Shown here piece after piece: positions 50,895 to 61,007 of a stretch of 64,000 bases of DNA. The stretch is from Candidatus Freyrarchaeum guaymasense (GTDB lineage Archaea > Asgardarchaeota > Jordarchaeia > Jordarchaeales > Freyrarchaeaceae). Both the position numbers and the translations under genes were made by a program. The DNA lies in assembly GCA_030587405.1 (NCBI GenBank), contig JAUQZD010000066.1, forward strand, positions 1-64,000, written 5' to 3'. Within the stretch, counting starts at the first letter, position 1, and every line of letters starts with the position of its first letter. The notes beneath the pieces were generated by a model that worked only from the letters and a program-made list of their open reading frames with translations, did no database searches and was not told where the DNA came from.

Positions 50895-52205
50895 TTGAAA
50901 ACGAAATTGTCTTTCTTAGGCGGGGCACGACAGGTTGGACGGTCCTGCCTTTTCGTTGAGTATGGTGACAGAGGTATAATGCTGGATGCAGGCGTTTCTC
51001 TGAGCGGTAATGATAGCATGTTTCCGCTTGACCCTCCTAACCCTCCAAGCGCTCTCATACTAACACATGCACATCTAGATCATGCCGGCTTCGCTCCAAG
51101 CATAGTTTCAAAATACCATGTCCCATTAATAGGTACTCCCCCCACACAAGATCTTTCAGAAACCTTAAACATAGACTACGTTAAACTTCAGAAGGATGCC
51201 TCCCCTTACACTTTCACAGAAATAATGAATGTCAGAAAACATTCAGTAGACGTTCTCTACAAGCAGCCCATAAATCTCGGAGGAGAAATCGAAGCAACCC
51301 TCCTTAGAGCAGGTCACATTCTTGGAAGTGCGATGGTCCGCCTCAAAATAGGTGACCATGTGATCCTCTACACCGGGGACATATGCGCCCGGAATACAAG
51401 AACCCAGACGATGGTGGATGTTTCAATGAACGACGCTGATACAATAATAATAGAGTCAACGTATTCCTCTCCTTCTGACCAGCATCCAAGCCTCCAGAAA
51501 ATTGAACGAGATTTCGCGGCTGCTGTAGCTGAGACCCTAACTAACGGTGGGGTAGTATTGATCCCTGTATTCGCTGTGGGAAGAGCACAAGAGGTGATGT
51601 TATGTCTTGAAGCATATGTTAGAAGCGGCATCATACCGAGGGTTCCAATATTCATAGATGGGATGATACGGAAGGTGAACGTAATTTACCGGATGTACTG
51701 GTTTGACTTAAGCGACCCCATTAAACGGCAGATCCGCTACACTAAACAAAACCCCTTAGAATCAAACCTTTTCATCGAAGTCGAATCCAGAAAAGACGTG
51801 TTAAAGGCTGAAGAGCCTATGATCATCATTAGCACTTCAGGAATGCTTGAGGGGGGCCCTATTCTCTACTACCTTAAAATTTTTGGTGCCGACCCAAAGA
51901 ATCTAATTTGCTTAACAGGATACCAAGTTCCAGGTACGAGAGGCCGGCTTCTTTACGATGGTCAGCGTGAAATACAGCTTGAAGGTGAAAGTCTCCGCGT
52001 TGAAGCACAAGTCAAGTTTTTCGATTTCAGCGCTCACGCAGACTACCCTGGATTACTGCGTTTCCTCAGCTTCTTCAAGAACCTCGAAAGAGTTTTCTGT
52101 GTTCATGGAGAAGAGAAAAAAGTCTTGAATTTCTGTGAACGGATAGAATCCCTCCGAAAAGTTGAGGCGTACGCGCCTCGCAACGGAGAAACAATTACTC
52201 TTTAA
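50895..52205 (+). CDS. Beta-CASP metallo-beta-lactamase nuclease, aCPSF2-like (copy B)
   Basis: 436 residues. LGGARQVGRSCLFVEY, zinc motif THAHLDHAG, AGHILGSAMV, YTGDI, GGVVLIPVFAVGRAQEV (beta-CASP motif), STSGMLEGGPILYYLKIF, FSAHADYPGLLRFL and HGEEKKVLNFCERI. No KH domain. TTG start 5 nt after GGGTG. Likely cotranscribed with map. It shares domain order with copy A at 37.5 kb but is clearly divergent. Confidence 0.9.
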   Translation: MKTKLSFLGGARQVGRSCLFVEYGDRGIMLDAGVSLSGNDSMFPLDPPNPPSALILTHAHLDHAGFAPSIVSKYHVPLIGTPPTQDLSETLNIDYVKLQKDASPYTFTEIMNVRKHSVDVLYKQPINLGGEIEATLLRAGHILGSAMVRLKIGDHVILYTGDICARNTRTQTMVDVSMNDADTIIIESTYSSPSDQHPSLQKIERDFAAAVAETLTNGGVVLIPVFAVGRAQEVMLCLEAYVRSGIIPRVPIFIDGMIRKVNVIYRMYWFDLSDPIKRQIRYTKQNPLESNLFIEVESRKDVLKAEEPMIIISTSGMLEGGPILYYLKIFGADPKNLICLTGYQVPGTRGRLLYDGQREIQLEGESLRVEAQVKFFDFSAHADYPGLLRFLSFFKNLERVFCVHGEEKKVLNFCERIESLRKVEAYAPRNGETITL

Positions 52206-52236
52206 TCTTAAATTTAACGCTTCATGCATCTTCTTT

Positions 52237-53790
52237 TCACGATCCTTTTATATCTTGAAACTTTGTCCGCCCTGATACCAAATTAGACAGTATTTTCGGC
52301 ACCTCGTCCATTTCGACTCTAACCTGCTTCCTCGTATCTCTATCTCGTAGGGTTACCGTTCCATCTTCAATGGTCTGATGATCTACGGTTACACAGATTG
52401 GCACTCCTATTTCGTCTGCCCTTGCATATCTTTTTCCAATAGAACCTCTATCATCATACTCAACGAATAGTCCTTCCTTTCTAATTTTCTTGAAGAGCTT
52501 CTTAGCTATTGAAGTCAAAGGCTCCTTTTTCATTAATGGAAGTATTAACGCAGTTATAGGGGCTATTTCAGGGGGGAACTGAAACCAGCTCCACCCCCTC
52601 CCGTCATCTTCCCTATAGCAGCATTCCATGATGCAATATACTATCCTTTCGACGCCAAACGACGGTTCAATTACTTCAGGAATCACCTTTTCCCCGTCGA
52701 CGTCAACTGATAAGTCTTCACCACTATGCTCCATGTGGCTCCTAAGATCATAGTCTGTTCGGTAAGCGTTACCGACAACCTCCTTCACTCCAATACTTAA
52801 CTCCACTTCAAGGTCGAAGTTTCCACCCGAATAGAATGGTGTCTCCTCAGGCAGCATGTGCCTAAAATAAAACTTCTCTCTAGGTATTCCTATTCTTTCA
52901 AAGAACTCCGCTTCCTTCGCTAAGTAATATGCCATGTATGCGTTAGGGACGATTTCCCTTTCAACCGCCTCCTTGGCCGTTACCTCGATTGCTTTCCTCT
53001 CTCCCTTCTTCTGCTGTTCCCGTGTTAAAATCCTAAACTTGAACTCTGCAACATCACTTATGCCGGAGCAGTTGTTAATATCTCTCGGGTTCACGAAAAC
53101 CTCTATTTCCATCTGGGTGAACTCGCGTAACCGTATTAGCCCTTGCCTAGGCGATATCTCGTTTCTGTAGGATCTCCCAACTTGAGCTATTCCAAAGGGG
53201 AGCTTACCTCTCATCGACTGAAAAACCTTCTTAAAGTCTACGAAAATGACTTGTGCGGTCTCCGGTCTAAGGAACGCGGTCTTACCCTTAACGGGGCCCA
53301 CCTCGGTTTTAAACATGAGATTAAACAGTGTAACCTCGGAAAGCTCCCCTCCACAATGAGGGCACCGTAACCCGTTTTCACGTATGATTCTGGTGAGTTC
53401 ATCGGTAGTTGCGCCCTCAACTCTGATTTCTAGTTTTTCCTCGATGAGATGATCCGCTCTCATTCTCGCCTTACACTTTAAGCAGCTAACTATTGGATCC
53501 ACGAAGGAGTCAACATGCCCTGAAGCCTTTAAAACCTCATACGGAAGAATGGTTGAACCGTTAATTTCGTAAATTTGAAAGTTTGTCTCTCTAACTATGA
53601 AGAACTTCCTCCAGAATTCTATTAACTTATTAACGAGAAGGGCGCCTAGGGGCCCAAAATCATAGATCCCAGCTATGCCACCATAGATCTCCGCTGTGGG
53701 AACAATAAATCCCCTGTGTAGAGCAAGCGTCCAAACTTTTTCGAAGAGCGTTTTTTCACGTGTCCCACCTCTCCCTTTTCCGCGGGCCAA
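52237..53790 (-). CDS. glyS: Glycyl-tRNA synthetase, archaeal/eukaryotic type
   Basis: About 517 residues, class II alpha2 enzyme. GGIAGIYDFGPLG at the N-terminus; a zinc-like CLKCKAR...CPHCGG inserted region; LRPETAQ; motif 2 SYRNEISPRQGLIRLREFTQ; motif 3 EPSFGVERIVYC; C-terminal anticodon domain (PLMKKEPLTSIAKKLF, DDRGSIGKRYARADEIG). TTG 53790 is 6 nt after AGGTG. Downstream of rpo12 on the same strand. Confidence 0.95.
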   Translation of the reverse strand: MARGKGRGGTREKTLFEKVWTLALHRGFIVPTAEIYGGIAGIYDFGPLGALLVNKLIEFWRKFFIVRETNFQIYEINGSTILPYEVLKASGHVDSFVDPIVSCLKCKARMRADHLIEEKLEIRVEGATTDELTRIIRENGLRCPHCGGELSEVTLFNLMFKTEVGPVKGKTAFLRPETAQVIFVDFKKVFQSMRGKLPFGIAQVGRSYRNEISPRQGLIRLREFTQMEIEVFVNPRDINNCSGISDVAEFKFRILTREQQKKGERKAIEVTAKEAVEREIVPNAYMAYYLAKEAEFFERIGIPREKFYFRHMLPEETPFYSGGNFDLEVELSIGVKEVVGNAYRTDYDLRSHMEHSGEDLSVDVDGEKVIPEVIEPSFGVERIVYCIMECCYREDDGRGWSWFQFPPEIAPITALILPLMKKEPLTSIAKKLFKKIRKEGLFVEYDDRGSIGKRYARADEIGVPICVTVDHQTIEDGTVTLRDRDTRKQVRVEMDEVPKILSNLVSGRTKFQDIKGS

Positions 53791-53909
53791 GAACACCACC
53801 TACACTAGAAATTTTTGAAGTTTCTAATGGTATTTTATTATTTCATTGATTGAGAAAACTTAACCAGCCATTAAACTTTTAAGGAGCCACTAAAACCTCA
53901 AAAGCCAAT

Positions 53910-54050
53910 TCATCTTGCCATAACCTTCTTAGTTACTGGCGGCCTCGTTTTATATACTATTCGTGAGCCGCATTTGCATCTTATACCTTGAATCATCATT
54001 AACTCTTCGTTTTTAAGTTCTTCTCCGCAACGTCCGCACACGTAAGGCAT
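53910..54050 (-). CDS. rpo12: DNA-directed RNA polymerase subunit P (Rpo12)
   Basis: 46 residues read from the reverse strand: MPYVCGRCGEELKNEEL, IRCKCGSRIVYKTRPPVTKK, ending VMAR. The CxxC...CxCG zinc ribbon followed by RI(V)YKxRPP is diagnostic of Rpo12/Rpb12. ATG after AGGAAGTG. It is 119 bp upstream of glyS on the same strand and separate from the A' gene at 14 kb. Confidence 0.93.
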   Translation of the reverse strand: MPYVCGRCGEELKNEELMMIQGIRCKCGSRIVYKTRPPVTKKVMAR

Positions 54051-54129
54051 CGCTTTCACTTCCTACCGTCCTTCCTTCAAGTAACCTCCTTTAATCATCT
54101 CTCTTTAAAAACTCTTTCTCTCTTAAATG

Positions 54130-55716
54130 CTAAGAGTCGCTTACCGCTCCCTCTACGAGTTTATCGCTCATCACATTTACAATGCGTACTTTAACTTTTT
54201 CCCCTAACCGTGCTTTTCCATCGAGAATCACGGTCGGGCCGTCACGTAACGGGTAAGCAATAAATTTCCCTCTAAATCTCCCCTCGCCCTTTTCCGCCAC
54301 CAGGACCTCAAGCGTTTCACCGATCATTTTTTTCTTCAATGTTTTATTGATTCTTATGACTTCTTTAACTATTATCCTACTTGCTTTGCTTCTGCTAGCC
54401 GATGGAGGCTCCCTAAATTTTTCAAATGCAGACATTGGGAGGGGCTTAAACTTGTAAATAGTTATCTTCTCAGCTCCCAGCCTAAATGTCTCCCTAATCA
54501 TTCTAGCAGTCTGGCGGGCAGTCTTAATCGTCTGGCCTGGAAGGCCATGAATAAAGTATACATAGGGGCGTAATCCCGCCGTAACTGCCTTTTTAACAGC
54601 TGATAGAACTTCACGGGGATGGGCAGGACGTCCCAAGGCGGCTGCGTGACTCGCGCTTCCCGTTTCCCCCCCAAAGTGAATGGTGGTTTTAGGGAGGTAC
54701 TCTGATATGAGGCTCGCTGCTTCCCTAGTGAAAAGGGAAGCCTTTACATTCTCAACGCTAACGTATGCTTTATCACCTACAATCTCCCTTAAACCCATGA
54801 GGAGTTTCTCTATGTATTCGTAGTTTGGCTCGGGCTCTCTAGGGTCCGTTAAAACCCCTCCATTCACCTTCCTTTCTCTGTGAAATTCTAAGAAGCAGCT
54901 TGCTCCCAAGTATATTCGTCTAACACCCTGCCTAAGCAATCCTTCAATTTCTCTTAAAATGGACTCTACACTCCTACTCCTTGGCGGCCCATACATGCTA
55001 GGAACCGAACAGTACCCGCATCCTGGAGGGATTCCCACTGGACATTCTAATCTTTCCTTTAAGTTACCGCTTCTACACTTACTGCACTCTATACACACTT
55101 TCCCGTCTGGTAACGGTATTCTAGTCCTGTAAAAGTTCGAGCATCCCCTCACGCACCAAACATAAACTCTAGCAACCCTATAGAACGGATAGTCCTTAAC
55201 TCTCTCAATGGACGGCTCCCATAGCCTAGCAGTGCGCCTTGGATCGGACTTAACGGCAACCCCATCTGAAGAGAGAAAGCTCACCCCCGCAGTTTTCCTT
55301 AATTCGTCCTCACCGGGAAGGCACCCGTCCTCTAACCCTCCCCTAAGTAGTTCCGCGATAGTGTCCTCAGCCTCTCCAACCATGACTAAATCATACCCTC
55401 TCTCTAACAGTTTCTCCGCTTCGGCAGAGGCAGGCCCCCCTGCTATACATACTCCTCCTCTGATTTTCCTCCATATCTTCACAATTTCTCCCATAACCTC
55501 TAGGTCCATACTCATTCCGCCACACATTAAAACGTCAAACTGTTTCACTTCTGATTTTGCATTGAAGAACACCTCTGGAACCATTATTCTAGCCTCACAT
55601 CCAAAACTCTCTAAGACACCAGCTACTGCTCGTGCACCGCTTCCTATCACGTCCCTAGTAAGCTTCCTAATTCCCTTCCCCGCGCCAGTAGCATCAATTA
55701 TCAGAAATCGGGTCAA
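54130..55716 (-). CDS. B12-binding-like / radical SAM protein with TRAM domain
   Basis: 528 residues. N-terminal Rossmann-like domain (FLIIDATG, FDVLMCGGMSMDL, CIAGGPAS, DLVMVGEAED), radical SAM domain with IYLGASCFLEF and HFGGETGSASH, and a C-terminal TRAM domain (IGETLEVLVAEKGEGRFRGK...GEKVKVRIVNV). Cys pattern is unusual: CVRGC, then CIECSKC, then CPVGIPPGCGYC before SVPSMYGPPRSRS. TRAM-bearing radical SAM proteins often modify RNA (methylthiotransferases), but the family is not certain; an MJ0865-like group is possible from memory. TTG start after GGGAGATAAGG. Confidence 0.78.
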   Translation of the reverse strand: MTRFLIIDATGAGKGIRKLTRDVIGSGARAVAGVLESFGCEARIMVPEVFFNAKSEVKQFDVLMCGGMSMDLEVMGEIVKIWRKIRGGVCIAGGPASAEAEKLLERGYDLVMVGEAEDTIAELLRGGLEDGCLPGEDELRKTAGVSFLSSDGVAVKSDPRRTARLWEPSIERVKDYPFYRVARVYVWCVRGCSNFYRTRIPLPDGKVCIECSKCRSGNLKERLECPVGIPPGCGYCSVPSMYGPPRSRSVESILREIEGLLRQGVRRIYLGASCFLEFHRERKVNGGVLTDPREPEPNYEYIEKLLMGLREIVGDKAYVSVENVKASLFTREAASLISEYLPKTTIHFGGETGSASHAAALGRPAHPREVLSAVKKAVTAGLRPYVYFIHGLPGQTIKTARQTARMIRETFRLGAEKITIYKFKPLPMSAFEKFREPPSASRSKASRIIVKEVIRINKTLKKKMIGETLEVLVAEKGEGRFRGKFIAYPLRDGPTVILDGKARLGEKVKVRIVNVMSDKLVEGAVSDS

Positions 55717-55920
55717 TTTACCTTATCTCCCTCATGACGTTTTATTTACCCTTTTAATGGGAATCATCCCCTGCTGGGTATTTAAAGAGTCATTTTGGTG
55801 GCAAATCTTATTAAACCTTTAATTAATTTATTTAATTTAAACATCGAAATCGAGGTATGGTTTAGTGTTTGAAATGAAAGGGTCTTCATTACCTTTCTTA
55901 ATTTGTTACTGGGAGGGTAA

Positions 55921-58581
55921 TTGTTGTCTCGTAGAAGCTCCATGAGTACCATCGAAGCATTAAGGATCGCTGACTTTTCAGTTTTTGGCTATTCAATAGA
56001 CGAGAGCTCGTTTGGGTTCTCTGTTGGCCCTAAAGGTCTCAGTAGGAAGGGGGCTGAAAAACTAGCTTCAGAGGTTGCGGAAGCAGTCCATATGCTCAAC
56101 CGTCTTCTTTCAGAGGAAAGTGGCGTTTCACTTGGTTTCATAGAGTTCGATATTGTTGGGACTGAAAAGGGAAATCTTCCTGAAGCGATGGCTTTGGTTA
56201 CAGGAGGCGATGAGGAATCATCAAACTTCATCGTACTGTTAGAGCACGAGAAGGGTTTAGTGGACGTATTTAAGGTTATGGAGTTAGCGGGAGAACTTTC
56301 AAGTAGGCTTAAGGATATCCGACTAGCTTGCACTGCCTCAAAATTAAGTTCTCAGGATACGAAGCTTGTTATGCAGTCATTTGTAGAGCGCTTTACTAGA
56401 AGGATTTACGGCGAGGCATCGCAGAAAAAGTATAGGGAAAAGTATGCAAGGGATCTCCTAGCTCATTTAAAAATTCTAAGCGGCCTAATAGTTGAAGGCC
56501 CCATCGAAGTAAACTATGGTGTTAAACCCCTCGGCTTTAACGCGTCAGTTAAAAAGATCTCGTTTGAAAAGCAAAACGTCTCCAAGGATTTCGAATACCT
56601 TAAAAGTCTGATTTTCACGAAGACTGCGCTTGAAGTTCTCATAAACGATGTTGGCCTTATAGGTCGGGAAATATTATCTCTAATCAATGATTACACTGTA
56701 AACGAGATTGGAGAAAATATTGCATTGCGTTTAGCTGAAACATTATGGGAGCGAATTACTCCAGGTTTGATCGACGTTAAAAACATCCTAGAAGATTGTG
56801 ATTTGCTCATGGATGAAGCTAAAGCCTCATTCAACCTGCTAAAAGAGAAGCTTAACTCCCTCCTTCAAGCCGGCGAGAAAGACCTACTAAGAAATCACTT
56901 AGATAGAATCGACGTTGAAGGTCTGGCTAAAAAGTTTAAAGATGTCCTAGCTAATTTCTTGTTTAATGAACGGACTCCTGAAGAGGAGATTTGGAGTTGG
57001 GATCTCAAAGATGAAGTATCATATTTCCTTGAACAAGCGGAAAAAGGACTTAGTTTCTTTGAAAGGGCCATTTCATCTTTCGTTTTCATGCAGATCGAAA
57101 CAATCGTAGCTAGGAGGCTCCTCGAAGATTTTGTTAGAAACATCGTTGACCCCATCCGCAGAAAAGTGGTTGAAGCATATATTAATAAAGTTAAAGAAAA
57201 GCTGGAGAGCTGGTTTGAGAATAGAAGTCCGGAGATCCCTTTAAACTGGGATTTCAACATTTTCAGAAGTAGACTTAAAGATGATCTCATCTCTCAACTT
57301 GAAGGCGACGAGGACCTTTTCTCGATTCCAGAGATTCTGGAAATCGCTTTTAACGTAACACTAGCCGAAATAACGCCAGAAACACGCAACATAGTTAAAG
57401 ACGTTTATCAGGAAGTGCGTGAGCACGTCTCAGAGGTTGTTCCCGGCCTTTCAGACTACCTTCTTAGCCACAATGTTCTAGGCGCCTTCTTAGAGCATAA
57501 TCCAGACATAACTTCCCCACAAGTTTTCTCTGAAAAATTCTTTAGCTTCATCCTTCGGGACGTTAAGGAGTTCCCTAAATGGGAGCGCTTAGCGAAAAGC
57601 TGGTTAGAACTTTTCGCATTAACCTTTAAGGGTAAACCTGACATATGCAGCCTCGTAGCGGAGTTTGTTGACTTCATAAACAGAGTTAGAGATGAAGAAT
57701 CATCAAAGGATAAGCCAAAAGAAATCTTAGAGACTAAGCTTAGAGACCATCAGCAAGAAATCGATTCACTTTTAAGCAGCTTATCCGAGTTAATGGAAAA
57801 AAGAAATGGTATTGAACGGCAAATAGATGTTGTACAGTCACAATTAGACTCGACGGAAAACTTTGAGATCCGTCTTAAAACCGATTACAGCGTGAAAGTT
57901 TCAACGTTAAAACAACTACGGGAGCGGTTAGAGAAAAAGAAAGACCTTCTTGAGAAAATAAGTCAAACTTTAGCCTCGGCACGTGAAGAGGATAAACCTC
58001 CCCTATTAGAGCAGAAAAACAATTTAGAAGCGGAGCTACAAACTACAACATTGGAAGTGCAAAAAATCATTTCTGAAATTGAGCGGATTGATAGGGCGCT
58101 GGGTGAAGCGATCGAGGCGAAGGAACGCTTTAAAAATGCTTTAAAACAATTGCATCTGGACTTAGAGAAAATTTCAGATGAAATTTCAAAGTTGAATGAT
58201 GAAATAAGATGGAAAGAGGAGATAAAGTCAGCCCTTACAAAGTTTCTTGAAAACTACTCTCATACGTCTGAGGAAACTCTTTTCCTTCCGCATATAGTGA
58301 AGACGGAACTACAGCCCTTCATACGTGAAAAACTCGTATCTGAGGTTCCACACATAGCAATTGAAGGGCTTTTCGATGAATTCAAGACATATATGGAACG
58401 CATTTTTCTTAAGGCGTTTAGTTACATTCTTCTTAGGCCTGCAAGACTTCTTTTACGAAGCGAAAGCCAGCCGAAACTTAATTATCTAGTTCTCTATGAA
58501 TATCCCGACCCAAAAACTGTTAGGATGATTATAGGAAACAATTTACTTGACTTAAAGCTGAGCGAAACGGAGGGGGAATAA
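55921..58581 (+). CDS. Large helical/coiled-coil protein, 886 aa, unrecognised
   Basis: Not recognised. Residues about 1-150 look alpha/beta (IADFSVFGYSIDESSFGFSV, GVSLGFIEFDIVGT, FIVLLEHEKGLVDVFKVMEL). Residues 170-630 are mostly helical with no obvious repeats. Residues about 635-815 are a long coiled coil (RDHQQEIDSLLSSLSELMEK, RLEKKKDLLEKISQTLASAR). The last 60 residues return to alpha/beta (LNYLVLYEYPDPKTVRMIIG). No Walker, zinc, signal or membrane motif. TTG start after GGGAGG (55921 or 55924). Its TAA overlaps the ATG of the next gene (TAATG). First gene of a four-gene operon. Confidence 0.75.
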   Translation: MLSRRSSMSTIEALRIADFSVFGYSIDESSFGFSVGPKGLSRKGAEKLASEVAEAVHMLNRLLSEESGVSLGFIEFDIVGTEKGNLPEAMALVTGGDEESSNFIVLLEHEKGLVDVFKVMELAGELSSRLKDIRLACTASKLSSQDTKLVMQSFVERFTRRIYGEASQKKYREKYARDLLAHLKILSGLIVEGPIEVNYGVKPLGFNASVKKISFEKQNVSKDFEYLKSLIFTKTALEVLINDVGLIGREILSLINDYTVNEIGENIALRLAETLWERITPGLIDVKNILEDCDLLMDEAKASFNLLKEKLNSLLQAGEKDLLRNHLDRIDVEGLAKKFKDVLANFLFNERTPEEEIWSWDLKDEVSYFLEQAEKGLSFFERAISSFVFMQIETIVARRLLEDFVRNIVDPIRRKVVEAYINKVKEKLESWFENRSPEIPLNWDFNIFRSRLKDDLISQLEGDEDLFSIPEILEIAFNVTLAEITPETRNIVKDVYQEVREHVSEVVPGLSDYLLSHNVLGAFLEHNPDITSPQVFSEKFFSFILRDVKEFPKWERLAKSWLELFALTFKGKPDICSLVAEFVDFINRVRDEESSKDKPKEILETKLRDHQQEIDSLLSSLSELMEKRNGIERQIDVVQSQLDSTENFEIRLKTDYSVKVSTLKQLRERLEKKKDLLEKISQTLASAREEDKPPLLEQKNNLEAELQTTTLEVQKIISEIERIDRALGEAIEAKERFKNALKQLHLDLEKISDEISKLNDEIRWKEEIKSALTKFLENYSHTSEETLFLPHIVKTELQPFIREKLVSEVPHIAIEGLFDEFKTYMERIFLKAFSYILLRPARLLLRSESQPKLNYLVLYEYPDPKTVRMIIGNNLLDLKLSETEGE

Positions 58582-60962
58582 TGTGGACGTCCACGCAAAG
58601 GGATATTCTGAGAGAGGTTGCTCCAGGGTTTGCTGTCAGAGAATTTTTAAGCAATTTTCTTGCTTCGAAATCTAACTGGTCTAGGTTTGAAATGCTTGTG
58701 GGGGAAAGTGCTTTTCTGCAAGACTTCGTAAAAGCCGCCATGGTATCGCAAATTTATAGCTACATTGGTATTCGAACAGTTTCCCCCATGGATGCAGGAG
58801 CATCGTTCAAGAGAGAAGACGATACCACCATAAAAGAGAAACGTGACCTTTTTAAAGAAATATCTATACTTTTAAACGATAATTTTCAGAAAGACGTTCT
58901 TCTCTTAGAGAAAAAGACAGAACTTGAGTTAGCTATGGCTAAGGCTAAACTTGACGGAAAACCCAGCGTTGAAGATATCCCAAAACGCTACATTGTAGAG
59001 GTATCCTCCAAGTTTCCAACTACACATCTAATAGACTTCTTAGGTGATTTACTAGGTATCTCCTATAACTTCAGATCCGAGTTCTTAAAGAAAACTTACG
59101 GGCTGAAACCTCTATCTCTGGAGCTTGAGGAAGAGGTTAAGAACCCTCATGAAGAGGAATGCGTCGAAATATCAACGTTTATAAAAGTTAAAGACAGACT
59201 AAGAGAGCTAGCCGGCTTAAATGAGTCACCATTAAATGTCAAGCAATTATCATATCTTTCAAAGGAAATATCATCACGTATTTTTAGTCGCCTCCCAAAA
59301 GATCAAGCAGAACTAAGAACATATATAGAAGCTTGCGGACTAAAGCTTCTCCTAATAGGTTTATTCAAAAAATATACGCGTGAAAAGACAAGCTTAGTGA
59401 ACCTGTTCAATGAAACATTAAGAACGCTTACATCCAGCATTAAAGATAAGTCAAAAAACGTGTTAGTTCTCAGGAGAATCCTTTCTTTCCTAGCTGGAGA
59501 GGAAAGGATAGAACGTCTAGGAATAGATTTAAGTATGCTTCAGGCAGCCCTTTCAGGGGAAACGTCATCAAAGGATGTACTGAGCAAGTTTAAGGAGCTA
59601 GGGATGAGTAAAAGCGACCTTAGTTTCATGCTAGAAAGATATAAGCGCCTTGAAAGAGTGAGAAGCGTCTTAACGGAAAAAGTGATTCCCCGTCTCAGAG
59701 GCCAGGGCTACTCTGTTCATACAGTTAACCTAGAGATGTTTACTGTTCCCCCCTCTAAGTTAAGTAAGCTGGAAGAGCTCATAATAAACGAGGTTAAAAA
59801 ACATATTTCTCCGCCTCCCCCAGAAGAGTTTAGGGAGTTACTTGAAAATGAAGCTTCGATGCGTAGGATACTGAATACCTTAGGCACTACGGACATTAAC
59901 ATGTTAAAGGTTGCTGTAGAGTTTGAAGTAACATTGGATAACTTAGTTAGACAGGTCATGCAGGCATTGTTTTTTGAGTGTCTAGCGCACGCGTCACGTG
60001 TGGTAGAACTCTATAACCGGCTTAAAAAGGATAGTGAACGCTTTAAGATTTTCTTCAAAGTTGTCATAGAGGAACCAGATGTTAACATAAGATGTGTAAA
60101 GGAGGAGATGCTTGTTGAACTCATAATACGAAGGCAAATGGAAATACGTGAGGCCTTCCCCGATTTGGATACGTTAAAGATATGTGGCTTTATATGGGCG
60201 CGTCAAGCAATGATCCCCATGGAAAAATCTGTAAGAATCCTTGAAGAAACACCGAGCCCTCTTTTTGCGAGTACGGTAAGTGCCCCATTAAACTTTAAGT
60301 CGTTACCTCCAGTAAGCTATGCTACTGCATATGATTTGGCTCAAAGATATATCAGCATTCAACTTGAACAGGCTAAAACGGTTAAGGAAGCTAGGGCAAG
60401 GATGCTTGAAGAAGAGGAGAAAGCCAAGAGAAGGGTATACGAGCGTTTAGAGCCAACCAGCTTACTTGAACGAAAAATAAAAATCGCCCTTAAGGCGCCG
60501 AGCGGAATAGAGAAGGCTGAACTCGAATGGACCCAGAAAGATACTCAAAAAATAGAGGCCATAAGCAAACTCTTCATAAGGCAAGAAGTTGGAAGCCGAA
60601 TATGCCCTCACTGTGCCCGAAAACTGAAGGATGATGTGTGCCCAGAGCATGGGTACGTAACCCCTATTGTTGAAGGCCCTCTGGAAGCTTTAGCTCACTT
60701 TTACTTTCTCTCCCTTAAAACCATAGAGGAAGCCCTTCCACAAAATGCGAAGCGGCTGCGTAAGCCATCGTCCTTTAGCGATGCACTTAAAACCGTAAAG
60801 TCCATTTTTTCTGAGCTTAAGATAAAAGGGAAACTCTCGCCTAAAAGCTCAATGAAACATGTAATGGAGGGAGACGTGGACCGCTACTTAATTCCTGCCG
60901 TTGCCAAGGAGATTGCACAAGCTTACATGAGATCCGTTGGTGAGCTTAGAAAGCTGAGGTAA
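58581..60962 (+). CDS. Large helical protein with C-terminal zinc knuckle, 793 aa, unrecognised
   Basis: Not recognised. Predominantly helical and charged throughout. An acidic/helical N-terminal half (RDILREVAPGFAVREFLSNF, KKTELELAMAKAKLD), a middle with short helices, a coiled-coil stretch at about 590-625 (LEQAKTVKEARARMLEEEEK), then a zinc knuckle CPHCARKLKDDVCPEHGY at about 674-691. No membrane segment. ATG at 58581 follows GGAGGGGGAATA and overlaps the stop of the 886-aa gene, implying stoichiometric coexpression and probably a complex. Confidence 0.75.
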   Translation: MWTSTQRDILREVAPGFAVREFLSNFLASKSNWSRFEMLVGESAFLQDFVKAAMVSQIYSYIGIRTVSPMDAGASFKREDDTTIKEKRDLFKEISILLNDNFQKDVLLLEKKTELELAMAKAKLDGKPSVEDIPKRYIVEVSSKFPTTHLIDFLGDLLGISYNFRSEFLKKTYGLKPLSLELEEEVKNPHEEECVEISTFIKVKDRLRELAGLNESPLNVKQLSYLSKEISSRIFSRLPKDQAELRTYIEACGLKLLLIGLFKKYTREKTSLVNLFNETLRTLTSSIKDKSKNVLVLRRILSFLAGEERIERLGIDLSMLQAALSGETSSKDVLSKFKELGMSKSDLSFMLERYKRLERVRSVLTEKVIPRLRGQGYSVHTVNLEMFTVPPSKLSKLEELIINEVKKHISPPPPEEFRELLENEASMRRILNTLGTTDINMLKVAVEFEVTLDNLVRQVMQALFFECLAHASRVVELYNRLKKDSERFKIFFKVVIEEPDVNIRCVKEEMLVELIIRRQMEIREAFPDLDTLKICGFIWARQAMIPMEKSVRILEETPSPLFASTVSAPLNFKSLPPVSYATAYDLAQRYISIQLEQAKTVKEARARMLEEEEKAKRRVYERLEPTSLLERKIKIALKAPSGIEKAELEWTQKDTQKIEAISKLFIRQEVGSRICPHCARKLKDDVCPEHGYVTPIVEGPLEALAHFYFLSLKTIEEALPQNAKRLRKPSSFSDALKTVKSIFSELKIKGKLSPKSSMKHVMEGDVDRYLIPAVAKEIAQAYMRSVGELRKLR

Positions 60963-61007
60963 AAATGCAATGCATGTTCAATTTAAGCTTAGAAGGAGCG
61001 TGCGTCT

